Shown here piece by piece: positions 33,138-41,625 of a stretch of DNA of 64,000 nt (its first letter is position 1; every line of letters starts with the position of its first letter). Position numbers and translations under genes: made by a program. The notes under the pieces are model-generated. The model ran no database searches. It saw only the letters and a program-made list of their open reading frames with translations, and was not told the DNA's origin. The DNA is from Actinoplanes subtropicus (GTDB taxonomy: Bacteria > Actinomycetota > Actinomycetes > Mycobacteriales > Micromonosporaceae): assembly GCF_000721705.1 (NCBI RefSeq), contig NZ_JOJL01000020.1, positions 248,001 to 312,000 of the forward strand, given 5' to 3'.

Positions 33138-34166
33138 ATGCCACCCCCCGGCCTGTCCGCCCAAGACCTCTACACCCCGGTGGGCGAGGTGCGTGCGCCG
33201 GTTGCGCTCGACCTCTTCCGTACGCAGGTACGCCTGCGCCGGTTCGAGAAGCGCGCGTACGACCTGTTCCTGCAGAACCTGGTGAAGGGCACGAGTCACC
33301 TGTCGCTCGGCATGGAGGCGATCGCGGCCGGGTTCGCCGCCGCGATGACGCCCGAGGACTACACCTTCGCGACCTACCGCGGGCACGCGCACACCCTCGC
33401 GCGGGGCGCGCCGATGGACGCGGTGCTCGCCGAACTGCTCGGCCGGGACACCGGGCTGCTGCACGGCAAGGGCGGCTCGATGCACCTCACCGACGTCGAG
33501 CACGGGATGATGGGCTCGTACGCGATCGTCGGCGCGCACCTGACCGTGGCGCTCGGCGCCGGCTGGTCGGCGCGGTACCTGGGCCGCCCGCGGGTGACCG
33601 TGGTGTTCTTCGGCGACGGCGCGACCAACATCGGCGCGTTCCACGAGGCGCTGAACCTGGCCGCGACCTGGCGGCTGCCGGTGGTGTTCGTCTGCGAGAA
33701 CAACCAGTACATGGAGTACACGCCGATCCGGGCGGTGACCGCGGTCCGGCGGCCGGCGGCGGACCGGGCCCCGGCGTACGGGATGGAACCGGTTCTGATC
33801 GACGGCAACGACGCCGACGCGGTCTTCCTCACCGCTTCGCACTTCCTCGGCCGGGCCCGGGCGGGCGACGGACCGGCCCTGATCGAGGCCTACACCTACC
33901 GGTCTACCGGCCACTCGCGGGCCGACCCGGCGCACTACAAGCCAGCCGACGAGGTGGCCGCGTGGGCGAAGTACGACCCGCTCGACCTCTACCGGCGGCG
34001 GCTGCTGGACGGCGGCGTGCCGGCCGCGGTGCTCGACGAGATCGACGCCTCGGCGCGGCAGGAAGTCGACGCGGCGACCGCCAAGGCGAAGGCGGCCCCC
34101 GCGCCCGGCCCGGACCGCCTGCTGACCAACCTGTGGGCGGACGGAGGCTCGTCATGGCGGAACTGA
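33138..34166 (+). CDS. Thiamine diphosphate-dependent 2-oxoacid/acetoin dehydrogenase E1, alpha subunit
   Basis: 342 residues from ATG 33138 (TTGGAGG upstream). The ThDP motif runs GDGATNIGAFHEALNLA...ENN, and GHAHTLARGA plus GKGGSMHLTD are typical of the PDH/acetoin type. It decarboxylates a 2-oxoacid (or cleaves acetoin) and passes the acyl group to a lipoyl domain on E2. No E2 or E3 gene follows, so either the E1 uses the partners of another complex or the set is incomplete. It overlaps the beta-subunit gene by 13 bases. Confidence 0.95.
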   Translation: MPPPGLSAQDLYTPVGEVRAPVALDLFRTQVRLRRFEKRAYDLFLQNLVKGTSHLSLGMEAIAAGFAAAMTPEDYTFATYRGHAHTLARGAPMDAVLAELLGRDTGLLHGKGGSMHLTDVEHGMMGSYAIVGAHLTVALGAGWSARYLGRPRVTVVFFGDGATNIGAFHEALNLAATWRLPVVFVCENNQYMEYTPIRAVTAVRRPAADRAPAYGMEPVLIDGNDADAVFLTASHFLGRARAGDGPALIEAYTYRSTGHSRADPAHYKPADEVAAWAKYDPLDLYRRRLLDGGVPAAVLDEIDASARQEVDAATAKAKAAPAPGPDRLLTNLWADGGSSWRN

Positions 34167-35131
34167 CCTACCGCGACGCGGTGGCCCGGGCGATCGCCCA
34201 GGAGATGGCGCGCGACGAGCGGGTGGTCTTCCTCGGCGAGGACGTCGGCGCCCCCGGCGGCGTCTTCAAGGCGACGCCGGGCCTGCTGGAGCGGTTCGGC
34301 CCGGAGCGGGTCCGCGACACCCCCATCTCCGAACAGGCGATCCTCGGCGCCGCGATGGGCGCCGCGATGACCGGCCTGCGCCCGATCGCCGAGGTCATGT
34401 TCGCCGACTTCTTCGCGGTCTGCTGGGACGTCGTCGCCAACCAGATCGCCAAGGCCCGCTACATGACCGACGGCCAGGTGAGCCTGCCGCTGGTGATCCG
34501 CGCGGCGAACGGCGGCGGCCTGCGCTTCGGCGCCCAGCACTCGCAGGCGGTGGAGAACTGGGCGATGGCCGTGCCCGGCCTCAAGGTCGTCGCCCCGGCC
34601 ACCCCGCGCGACGTGATCGGCCTGTTCGCGGCGGCCGTCCGCGACCCCGACCCGGTGCTCTTCTTCGAGCACAAGGCCCTGTATCCGGCGAAGGCCGCCG
34701 TGCCGGACGGGGAGATCGTCGACTCGCTGGGCACCGCGGAGGTCCGCCGCCAGGGCGACGACGCGACCATCCTGGCCCTGGCCGCGATGGTCCCCCGCGC
34801 GCTGGCCGCCGCCGACCGGCTGGCGGAAGACGGCATCGAGGCCACCGTCGTCGACGTCCGCAGCCTGGTCCCGCTCGACACCCGGACGATCCTGCGCGAA
34901 GTTGCGCACACCGGCCGGCTCTTCACCGTCGAGGAGAACCCGCGGCTGCTCGGCTGGGGCGCCGAGGTGGTCTCGATCGTCGCCGAGGAGTGCTTCTGGA
35001 AGCTGGACGGCCCGATCGTCCGGATCACCACGCCGCACATCCCGCTGCCCGCCGCCGACTTCCTGGAGGACCAGGCCATACCGTCGGTGGACCGGATAAC
35101 CGACACCATTCGGGCCGCCATGAAGTCGTGA
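34154..35131 (+). CDS. Thiamine diphosphate-dependent 2-oxoacid/acetoin dehydrogenase E1, beta subunit
   Basis: 325 residues from ATG 34154 with ACGGAGG upstream. The transketolase-type pyrimidine domain (FLGEDVGAPGGVFKATPGL; DTPISEQAILGAAMGAAM) and the C-terminal domain (VRSLVPLDTRTI; VEENPRLLGWGAEVVS) are intact. Forms the alpha2-beta2 E1 with the preceding product. It is the last gene of the LacI-controlled run; a hairpin lies 94 bases downstream. Acetoin-type and branched-chain-type E1 cannot be told apart by eye. Confidence 0.95.
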   Translation: MAELTYRDAVARAIAQEMARDERVVFLGEDVGAPGGVFKATPGLLERFGPERVRDTPISEQAILGAAMGAAMTGLRPIAEVMFADFFAVCWDVVANQIAKARYMTDGQVSLPLVIRAANGGGLRFGAQHSQAVENWAMAVPGLKVVAPATPRDVIGLFAAAVRDPDPVLFFEHKALYPAKAAVPDGEIVDSLGTAEVRRQGDDATILALAAMVPRALAAADRLAEDGIEATVVDVRSLVPLDTRTILREVAHTGRLFTVEENPRLLGWGAEVVSIVAEECFWKLDGPIVRITTPHIPLPAADFLEDQAIPSVDRITDTIRAAMKS

Positions 35132-35224
35132 TCTTATACTCCTCCGGGGCCGCGTACGCAAGATCCCACGACCAACATCACCTGAACCGGTGATCAGTCC
35201 TAACTGGTCTGTCGGTGACAGCGG

Positions 35225-35245
35225 GTCGAGTCGCCGTGACTCGAC
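35225..35245. terminator. Inverted repeat between E1 beta and conservon genes
   Basis: GTCGAGTC (35225-35232) and GACTCGAC (35238-35245) form an 8-bp stem with a 5-base loop. It lies between the end of the catabolic operon and the start of the sensor genes, 49 bases before ATG 35294. It may be a terminator or an operator of the conservon operon. Confidence 0.45.
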
Positions 35246-35293
35246 GCGATCTCCCGCCAGTACGTTCTCTCAGACTCGTGAAAAGGGTGAGCG

Positions 35294-36391
35294 ATGATGA
35301 GTGAACGGGCGCGGATTCTCTATCCCCTTGCCCTTCTGGTGGCGGTCTCGGTGTTGTTCGCCCTGGTGTGGCAGTCGGTCGGGGAGCAGTCCGACTTCGC
35401 CGGCTCGGAGCGGGACGGCATCCGGTACATCCAGGCGCTGGTACCGCTCGAGATCGCACTGACCAACGCGGAGTCGGCCGCCGTCACCGGCGACTCGTCG
35501 CCGCGCGACACGCTCGGCCGGGCCATCGAAGCGGTTGCGCAGGTCGACGCGGAGCTCTCCGGCTCGCTGCGCACCCAGGACCGGTGGACCGAACTGCGTA
35601 CCAAGATCGAGTCGCTGCCGAGCACCGGCGCGCCCGCGGAGATCATCACCGCGTACGGCGGCGCCAACGACCTGCTGCTGGCCCTGATGGACAAGGTGCG
35701 CAACACCTCCAAGCTGATCCGGGACCCGGAGGCCGGCCCGTACTACCTGGAGGACGGCGCGGCCCAGGAGTTGCCCGAGGGCATCGTCGCGGCCGCCCAG
35801 TACACGGATCTGCTGGTGAGCGTCGCCAAGCAGTCGGTGGCCGACCAGGCCAAGTCGGTCGTCGACATCAGCTCCGCGAAGTCCGACCTGGCCAGCAACG
35901 CGTCGGACCTCTCCGACGACGTGCGGCTCGCGGTCGAGGGCTCCGGCGGCGGTGAACTCGGCGCCGCGCTGCTGAGCAAGCTCGACCGCTTCAACCGGTC
36001 GATCGACAACCTCAAGCCCCTGATGGCGCCGCTGCTGGCCGGCAAGGGCGGCCTCGACGCGACCAAGGTCGTCAAGGCGCGCGACGAGACCCAGGCCGCC
36101 GCCGCGGACCTCTCGGTGGCGCTCCTCAGCCAGATCGACGCCGCGCTCCGCGACCGGCTCTCGTCGCTCAGCCACAAGCGGCTGCTGGCGGCCGGGGTTC
36201 TCGTGGTGTCCGTGCTGGTGGCGGCGGCGCCGTTCGTCCTGGCCGTGCTGGCCCGGCGCCGCAAGGACCCGCCGGCCCCCGCGCACCAGGCGCCGGCGCC
36301 GATCCCCGCACCGCCGCCGGCGCCCGTGCCGGCGTACAGCGCGCCCAGCTCGGAATACGCACAATGGGAGCGTTTCGGTGCTTCTCAGTAG
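35294..36391 (+). CDS. Sensor-like membrane protein preceding conservon
   Basis: 365 residues. An N-terminal membrane segment (about 8-27; LYPLALLVAVSVLFALVW), a helical extracytoplasmic domain (about 30-290) rich in Asp/Glu/Ala, a second membrane segment (about 298-322) and a Pro/Ala-rich cytoplasmic tail (PAPAHQAPAPIPAPP). The outer domain resembles the nitrate/nitrite-sensing-type input domains of conservon kinases, but there is no catalytic domain. The gene overlaps the kinase gene by 14 bases, so the two are co-made; it may act as an additional sensor or partner of the kinase. Second ATG at 35297 is an equal start candidate. Confidence 0.8.
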   Translation: MMSERARILYPLALLVAVSVLFALVWQSVGEQSDFAGSERDGIRYIQALVPLEIALTNAESAAVTGDSSPRDTLGRAIEAVAQVDAELSGSLRTQDRWTELRTKIESLPSTGAPAEIITAYGGANDLLLALMDKVRNTSKLIRDPEAGPYYLEDGAAQELPEGIVAAAQYTDLLVSVAKQSVADQAKSVVDISSAKSDLASNASDLSDDVRLAVEGSGGGELGAALLSKLDRFNRSIDNLKPLMAPLLAGKGGLDATKVVKARDETQAAAADLSVALLSQIDAALRDRLSSLSHKRLLAAGVLVVSVLVAAAPFVLAVLARRRKDPPAPAHQAPAPIPAPPPAPVPAYSAPSSEYAQWERFGASQ

Positions 36392-38582
36392 GCTTCGTAT
36401 CCGCGGCAAGCTGACGCTGCTGGTGATGATCCCGCTGCTGGCGATGGCCGGCCTGGCCGTGCCGGTGATCCGCGAGCTGGTCGTCGACGCCGGCAAGGCG
36501 ACCGACATCGACACCGCCGCCACGGTGGCCGGGCGGGTCGGCTCGCTGCTGCAGGACCTGCAGCGCGAGCGGCTGCTCTCGGTCGGCTACCTGCTCGGCA
36601 CCGTCGACGAGGACGACCTCGTGCTGCAGATCGCGCAGGTCACCGACCGGATCCGGGACATCCGGCTGGACCTGGGCAGCGACCTGCCGGCCGAGGTGAG
36701 CGCCCAGCTCGACAACACGCAGAAGCTCAAGGCTCTGCGCCAGCGGGTGCGGTCCAAGTCCGTCACGCCCGAGCAGGTGCTCGACCAGTTCGCCCCGGTG
36801 CTGGACGACATGATCGAGTCGCTCCGGCTGCCGCGGCAGGCCGACGGCACCACCGCCACCGGCCGGCAGCTCGTCGCGCTGGACTCGCTGCTGCGCCTGG
36901 ACGAGTCCAACACCGAGAGCACCGCGCTGCTCGCGATGATGGCCGGGGGCGACGTCGCGCGCCAGGCCGCGCGGTACCACGAGGAGGAGGTCGAGTACGA
37001 CGTCCACTTCGACCGGTTCACCGACGCCGCCACGGCGCGCGAGCGCGGCCTCTACGACCTGGTGGCGACCGCCTTCCGGGACCGCGTCGGCGCCGACTTC
37101 GACGAGCGGCTCCAGGCCGACCCGGCGAAGACGATGGCCGCGCTGCCGCTGGCCAAGCTGTTCCCCGCCCTGCTGTCGTTCAGCGTCCTCGGCGGCTTCG
37201 TCGAGAAGGGTCTCGTCGACGACGTCACGTCGACCGTCGCGCAGCAAAGACGACAACAACTGACCATTGCGTACGGGGTCGGCACGCTCGCCCTGCTGGT
37301 GCTGCTCGCGGTGCTGATCCTGGTGGCGGGCGTGGCCCGGGCGGTGGCCGTGCCGCTGACCCGGCTGAGCCGCTCGGCCGAACAGGTGGCCGAGGCCGGC
37401 GAGGCGGAGCTGCGGCGGGTCGCCGACGACGACAGCGAATCCGCCGATCCGGTACGCCTCGAAGTGCTCGAGATGAACTCCAACGACGAGATCGGCGACC
37501 TGGCGCGGGCCTTCGAGCGGGTGCAGACCACCGCCTCGCAACTGGTCGAGCGGCAGGTGCTCAGCCGGCGCAACGTCGCGGAGATGTTCGGGCACATCGG
37601 CCGGCGTACCCAGAACCTGGTCGGCGGCCAGGTGACGCTGATCGACGAGCTGGAGACCGAGGAGAGCGACCCGGAGCGCCTGGCCAAGCTGTACCGGCTG
37701 GACCACATCTCCAACCGCCTGCGGCGCAGCGCCGACAGCCTCGTGGTGATCTCCGGCGCCGACCGGGAGGAGAGCCACAATTCGCCGGTCCGCCTGGTCG
37801 ACGTGTGCCGCCTGGCGCTCGCCGAGATCGAGGAGTACACCCGCGTCGACCTCGACGTCCCGATCGAGCTGTCGGTCTCCCCCGCACTGGTCAGCGACAT
37901 GGTGCTGATCTGCGCGGAGCTGCTGGAGAACGCGACCACCTTCTCCCCGCCGCACACCCGGGTCGGCGTCAGCGCCCGGGCCGTGCGGGACGGCGTCGAC
38001 CTGATCGTCGTGGACCACGGCATCGGGATGCCCGACGAGCGGCTCGACGAGGAGAACGGCCGGATCGCCCGGCGGGAGCGGCTCGACCTCGTACCGACTC
38101 AGGTCCTCGGTCTGTTCGTGGTCGGCCGGCTGGCCCGGCGCCACGGCCTGGGGGTCACGCTGCAGCACACGCCCGGCGGCGGCGTCACCGTCGTGGTGAG
38201 CCTGACCGGCGCGATGCTGCCCGCCCCGCGCGTCACCACGGCCGAGCCGATCATGGCCGCTCCCGAGCCGCCCCCGACCACCGTCGAGCTGCGGCCGCAG
38301 TCGATGAACGTGATCTCGCGAGTCACGGTCGCCATGCGTGATCCGCTCCCCTGGAACGGCTTCGAGCCGGTCCGCCGCCTGCCCGCGCCGCCCTCGCCCC
38401 AGGCGCCCACCCTGCATCGCCGGGTGCCCGGCGCGCAGCTGCCGGCCGAGACCGCACCCCCGGCCGGCCCGGCCGCGATCGACATGGACCCGGACCAGGC
38501 CCGCCTCCTGGTCGAGCAGTTCGAGTCGGGCGTGGCCCGCGCGCTGCACCCGCACGACGCCGCACGCGCCGACCGACAGTGA
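36378..38582 (+). CDS. cvnA: Conservon sensor histidine kinase-like protein (CvnA)
   Basis: 734 residues from GTG 36378. A membrane segment at about 12-33, an extracytoplasmic helical nitrate-sensing-like domain (about 35-295), a second segment (about 300-325), a HAMP region, the conserved helix EMFGHIGRRTQNLVGGQ...LYRLDHISNRLRRSADSLVVISG, and a GHKL ATPase with N-box ELLENATTFSPP and DHGIGMPDE. The C-terminal 130 residues are Pro-rich and disordered. In Streptomyces, CvnA forms a membrane-linked complex with CvnB-D resembling eukaryotic G-protein-coupled receptors. The classical phosphorylatable H-box is not obvious, as in other CvnA. Confidence 0.92.
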   Translation: MLLSRLRIRGKLTLLVMIPLLAMAGLAVPVIRELVVDAGKATDIDTAATVAGRVGSLLQDLQRERLLSVGYLLGTVDEDDLVLQIAQVTDRIRDIRLDLGSDLPAEVSAQLDNTQKLKALRQRVRSKSVTPEQVLDQFAPVLDDMIESLRLPRQADGTTATGRQLVALDSLLRLDESNTESTALLAMMAGGDVARQAARYHEEEVEYDVHFDRFTDAATARERGLYDLVATAFRDRVGADFDERLQADPAKTMAALPLAKLFPALLSFSVLGGFVEKGLVDDVTSTVAQQRRQQLTIAYGVGTLALLVLLAVLILVAGVARAVAVPLTRLSRSAEQVAEAGEAELRRVADDDSESADPVRLEVLEMNSNDEIGDLARAFERVQTTASQLVERQVLSRRNVAEMFGHIGRRTQNLVGGQVTLIDELETEESDPERLAKLYRLDHISNRLRRSADSLVVISGADREESHNSPVRLVDVCRLALAEIEEYTRVDLDVPIELSVSPALVSDMVLICAELLENATTFSPPHTRVGVSARAVRDGVDLIVVDHGIGMPDERLDEENGRIARRERLDLVPTQVLGLFVVGRLARRHGLGVTLQHTPGGGVTVVVSLTGAMLPAPRVTTAEPIMAAPEPPPTTVELRPQSMNVISRVTVAMRDPLPWNGFEPVRRLPAPPSPQAPTLHRRVPGAQLPAETAPPAGPAAIDMDPDQARLLVEQFESGVARALHPHDAARADRQ

Positions 38583-38596
38583 AGAGGGAGCACCCG

Positions 38597-39037
38597 ATGG
38601 ACAGCATCCAGTCGCCGGTGGAGATCAGCGCCGAGGCGAAGACGTTCAACTGGCTTCTCGGCTCGTTCGCCACCCGGACGGCGGGCGTGCAGGAGGCGGT
38701 CGTGGTCTCGTCGGACGGCCTGCTCATGGCCAAGTCGTCCAAGCGGGACCGGGCCGACGCCGACCGCCTGGCCGCGGTGGTCTCCGGCATGGCCAGCCTG
38801 GCGGCGGGCGCCTCCGACTGGTACCGGCTGGGCGCGCTGAACCGGGTCGTGGTCGACATGGGCGACGGCTACCTGGTCGTCACCTCGATCAGCCGGGGGT
38901 CGGCGCTCGGGGTCATCGCCAGCAAGGCGGCGAACCTCGGCACGGTGGCGTACGAGATGACGCTGTTCGGAACCCGGGCGGGCGTGTCCCTGACGCCGGG
39001 GCTGATCGCGGAACTGAAGAGCGCCGTCCAGTCTTGA
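38597..39037 (+). CDS. cvnB: Roadblock/LC7 domain protein (CvnB)
   Basis: 146 residues from ATG 38597, preceded by AAGAGGGAG; the frame is open to a GTG at 38579 overlapping the kinase stop. Single roadblock/LC7 fold: TFNWLLGSFATRTAGVQEAVVVSSDGLLMAKS, then ASGMASLAAGAS-like helix and YLVVTSISRGSALGVIA. In conservons CvnB interacts with the kinase and probably regulates the GTPase. It overlaps the DUF742 gene by 4 bases (TTGA). Confidence 0.95.
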   Translation: MDSIQSPVEISAEAKTFNWLLGSFATRTAGVQEAVVVSSDGLLMAKSSKRDRADADRLAAVVSGMASLAAGASDWYRLGALNRVVVDMGDGYLVVTSISRGSALGVIASKAANLGTVAYEMTLFGTRAGVSLTPGLIAELKSAVQS

Positions 39038-39507
39038 ACGGCGACGGGCGCGGCACACCGGATCCCGAGCCGATCGGGAGAATTCCCCCGTACCTTCGGG
39101 CCCAGCCGAGCGGCGCCGCGCCGGTCGGCCCCCCGAACCGCGACGCGGCGAGCGATCGCTCCGCGGCGCTCCGGCCGTTCGTCCTGACCTCCGGCCGGGT
39201 CAACGCGCTCGACCCCGAGATCGACGTCGAGACCCAGGTGACCCTCCGCCCGGCCGACCCGCGAGTCGGCCGGGTGCCGCTCGGCTCGCTGGGGCCGGAG
39301 ATGCAGGCGATGGTGGGGCTGTGCGGACGGCCGATCTCGGTCGCCGAGATCTCCGCCCGGCTCCGCCTGCACCTCGGCGTCACCAAGATCCTCGTCGCCG
39401 ACCTACGCGCCGCCGGCTGGCTCGACGTGCACGTCGCCGACACCCTGAGTCCCGTTTCCGCCGACACCATTCTGCGAGTCATGCATGGCCTACGCGCTCT
39501 TTCCTGA
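39034..39507 (+). CDS. cvnC: DUF742 domain protein (CvnC)
   Basis: 157 residues from TTG 39034. A disordered N-terminus (about 1-45) is followed by the DUF742 domain: RPFVLTSGRVNALDPEIDVETQVTL, CGRPISVAEISARLRLHLGVTKILVADLRAAGWLDVH, which looks like a winged helix. The TTG overlaps the CvnB stop and the 3' end overlaps the GTPase gene by 23 bases. Third member of the conservon complex. Confidence 0.92.
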   Translation: MNGDGRGTPDPEPIGRIPPYLRAQPSGAAPVGPPNRDAASDRSAALRPFVLTSGRVNALDPEIDVETQVTLRPADPRVGRVPLGSLGPEMQAMVGLCGRPISVAEISARLRLHLGVTKILVADLRAAGWLDVHVADTLSPVSADTILRVMHGLRALS

Positions 39508-40072
39508 CGCCCCGCTCAAACGGCCCCCGGTCCCCGTCAAGATCATCGTGGCCGGGGGCTTCGGCGTCGGCAAGACGACCACGGTCCGCTCGATCTCCGA
39601 GATCGCCCCGCTGACCACCGAGGCCGAGATGACCTCGGTGGCCATCGGGGTGGACGAGCCGCGCGCGGACAGCCACAAGACCACGACCACGGTCGCCATG
39701 GACTTCGGCTGCGTGACCATCGACGAGACCCTCAAGCTCTACCTGTTCGGCACGCCCGGCCAGGACCGGTTCGGCTTCATGTGGGACAGCCTGGTCAACG
39801 GCGCGCTCGGGGCGCTCGTGGTGGCCGACAGTGCCCGGCTGAACGACTGCTACCAGTCGGTGGACTACTTCGAGCGCTCCGGGCTGCCGTTCGCGGTGGC
39901 GGTGAACACCTTCGACGGCGAACTGACGCACGAGCTGACCGAGGTCCGCTGGGCACTGGCGGTCAACGAGCGCGTGCCGGTCATCGCCTTCGACGCCCGG
40001 CAGCGCTCCTCGGTGGCCGACGCGCTGCTGGTGGTGCTGGAGCAGGCCCTCAACAAGGTGCAGACGCTCTAA
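39485..40072 (+). CDS. cvnD: Conservon small GTPase (CvnD)
   Basis: 195 residues. P-loop GGFGVGKTT (about 24-32), switch II FGTPGQDRF (G3, with Thr-Pro-Gly-Gln), and a G4-like AVNTFDG in place of NKxD, typical of CvnD/MglA-like prokaryotic GTPases. Likely peripheral at the membrane with the roadblock protein. The operon 35294-40072 is thus a complete conservon with one extra gene at its front. Its end overlaps the minus-strand gene at 40050 by 23 bases. Confidence 0.95.
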   Translation: MAYALFPDAPLKRPPVPVKIIVAGGFGVGKTTTVRSISEIAPLTTEAEMTSVAIGVDEPRADSHKTTTTVAMDFGCVTIDETLKLYLFGTPGQDRFGFMWDSLVNGALGALVVADSARLNDCYQSVDYFERSGLPFAVAVNTFDGELTHELTEVRWALAVNERVPVIAFDARQRSSVADALLVVLEQALNKVQTL

Positions 40073-40523
40073 ACGGCGGCGCCGCCGGAAGGTGGTCACC
40101 CCGGGTGAGGAATTCCGCCCGTACGCCGCGGACGAACCGTTCCAGGTGCTCCGCCTCGTCCGGGAGCCAGTCGATGCGGTCGCCGGCGACGTGCAGGACC
40201 CGCTCGTCCACCTCGTGGATCGCGCAGTACAGCATCTCGTGGGCCGCCCGGTAGAGGCCGTGCACGACGCACTCGAGCGACATCCGGGCGGCCCGGCCGA
40301 ACGCCACGGCCGGGGCGATGTCGGGGAAGAAGTACCACTGGCCGTGGGGCCGCAACTCCACCGCAAAGCCGTGCCGTACGACGTGTTCGTCGGTGCGGCA
40401 CTCGGTGGGCAGCCCCACGACCGGGCAGTGCTCCGCGGCGAGGTAGCCGCCGGCCGTCAGGTCGTTGCCGCGCCACGACTGGCCGGCCTGAACGCGCCGG
40501 CAGAGCGTCGACCCGTCGATCAT
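40050..40523 (-). CDS. Hypothetical protein
   Basis: 157 residues from ATG 40523, with GGGAGGG placed well upstream. Contains FAVELRPHGQWYFFPDIAPAVAFGRAARMSLECVVHGLYRAAHEMLY and four Cys (LCRR, EHCP, TECR, MLYCA) of which two lie close together (AEHCPVVGLPTECR), a possible metal-binding pair. No membrane segment or signal peptide. I do not recognise the family. It shares a 90-base divergent region with the ArsR-type regulator at 40613, which may control it. Confidence 0.7.
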   Translation of the reverse strand: MIDGSTLCRRVQAGQSWRGNDLTAGGYLAAEHCPVVGLPTECRTDEHVVRHGFAVELRPHGQWYFFPDIAPAVAFGRAARMSLECVVHGLYRAAHEMLYCAIHEVDERVLHVAGDRIDWLPDEAEHLERFVRGVRAEFLTRGDHLPAAPPFRASAPC

Positions 40524-40612
40524 GGATCCCTCCCTCGGCGCGATGTCGCCCATCCGAGTCGCACCACGCTGTCCTGTAGCCTGGTGGCGGTCGACCAACT
40601 TGGGGGACGCTC

Positions 40613-40990
40613 GTGTCAGTGCCGTTGTACCAGGCCAAAGCCGAGATGTTCCGGACGCTGGGGCATCCCGTACGCATTCGGGTTCTGGAGTTGTTGCAGC
40701 CCGGGCCGAAGCCGGTGCGCGACCTCCTCGCGGAGATCGACATCGAGCCGTCCAGCCTGTCGCAGCAGCTTGCCGTCCTGCGCCGGGCCGGCATCGTGGT
40801 TTCCTACCGCGACGGCGGCGCGGTGATGTATGCCCTCAGCACGCCCGCGGTGCTCGATCTGCTGGCGGCGGGCCGGCGCATCCTCGGCGAGATCCTGACC
40901 GACCGCGACGGGTTGCTGGCCGAGCTGCAGACGCCCGCCCACCCCGTCGAGAGCCCCGGTGTGGCCGAGGACCTGACCAACACGAGGTAG
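40613..40990 (+). CDS. ArsR-family winged-helix regulator
   Basis: 125 residues from GTG 40613. Winged helix of the ArsR/SmtB type: AEMFRTLGHPVRIRVLELLQPGPKPVRDLLAEIDIEPSSLSQQLAVLRRAGIVVSYRDGGAVMYAL. The metal-binding ELCVC-type motif is missing from the recognition helix region, so it is probably not a metal sensor. The C-terminal 30 residues are polar and disordered. It is divergent from the hypothetical gene at 40523, the likely target. Confidence 0.92.
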   Translation: MSVPLYQAKAEMFRTLGHPVRIRVLELLQPGPKPVRDLLAEIDIEPSSLSQQLAVLRRAGIVVSYRDGGAVMYALSTPAVLDLLAAGRRILGEILTDRDGLLAELQTPAHPVESPGVAEDLTNTR

Positions 40991-41006
40991 GGCCGCCGGG
41001 CCCTAC
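40987..41006. terminator. Bidirectional terminator between convergent genes
   Basis: GTAGGGCC (40987-40994) pairs with GGCCCTAC (40999-41006) around GCCG. The stem contains both stop codons: TAG of the ArsR gene (40988-40990) and the minus-strand TAG of the roadblock gene (41003-41005). Confidence 0.7.
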
Positions 41007-41374
41007 ATGTCGAGCGTCTGCTCGATCGTCCGCAGCCGGTGGCGGGCCATGGCCAGGTTGGCCCGGTCCTTCTTGAGCACCAGGTAGAGGAAGAGGCCCT
41101 TGCCGGACCGGCTGGCCAGCGGCCGGATCACGTGGTACTGGGTGTCGAGCGTGATGAGGATGTCCTCGACCTTCTCGGAGATGTTGAGCATCTCCATCGC
41201 CCGCAGCTTCGCGCGTACGACGTCCGTGTTGCCGGCGGCGGCGACCGTCAGGTCGAGGTCCTTGCCACCGCCGACGGTTCCCAGCGCCATTCCGCTGGAG
41301 TGATCGACGAGGGCGGCTCCGACCGCTCCGTCGATCTGCATCGCGTCCTTCAGTGCGACGTCCATCTCCGCCAT
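41003..41374 (-). CDS. Roadblock/LC7-like protein, orphan
   Basis: 123 residues from ATG 41374 (AAGGAG seven bases upstream; an in-frame ATG at 41401 has no ribosome-binding site). A compact alpha/beta fold: MDVALKDAMQIDGAVGAALVDHSSGMALG, then LDLTVAAAGNTDVVRAKLRAM and LFLYLVLKKDRANLAMARHRL. It fits a single roadblock/LC7 domain, distinct from CvnB. It is divergent from the malic-enzyme-like gene at 41626 with a 251-base gap, so the two may be functionally paired. Confidence 0.8.
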   Translation of the reverse strand: MAEMDVALKDAMQIDGAVGAALVDHSSGMALGTVGGGKDLDLTVAAAGNTDVVRAKLRAMEMLNISEKVEDILITLDTQYHVIRPLASRSGKGLFLYLVLKKDRANLAMARHRLRTIEQTLDM

Positions 41375-41625
41375 GTCCGACTCCTTCGAGGGCTTTGCCA
41401 TGTGCGCCGAGAATCTCGCGCCGAAAGGTCCGCAGATCGCACACAGTGTCCGACCGGTGGGACACGCGGGTTGCGATCCTTCATGCTAAAGGTTGGCTGA
41501 CTTGCAGAGTTTTGCACCTCCACAGTTCCTGAAGCCGTCGCGCGTCCCGGGCTTCTAGTTGAAGGTTTCTTCAATTGCTAATATGTGCTTCGCCGCCGTT
41601 CGGGTGGCGGACTCGGGGGGACGCG

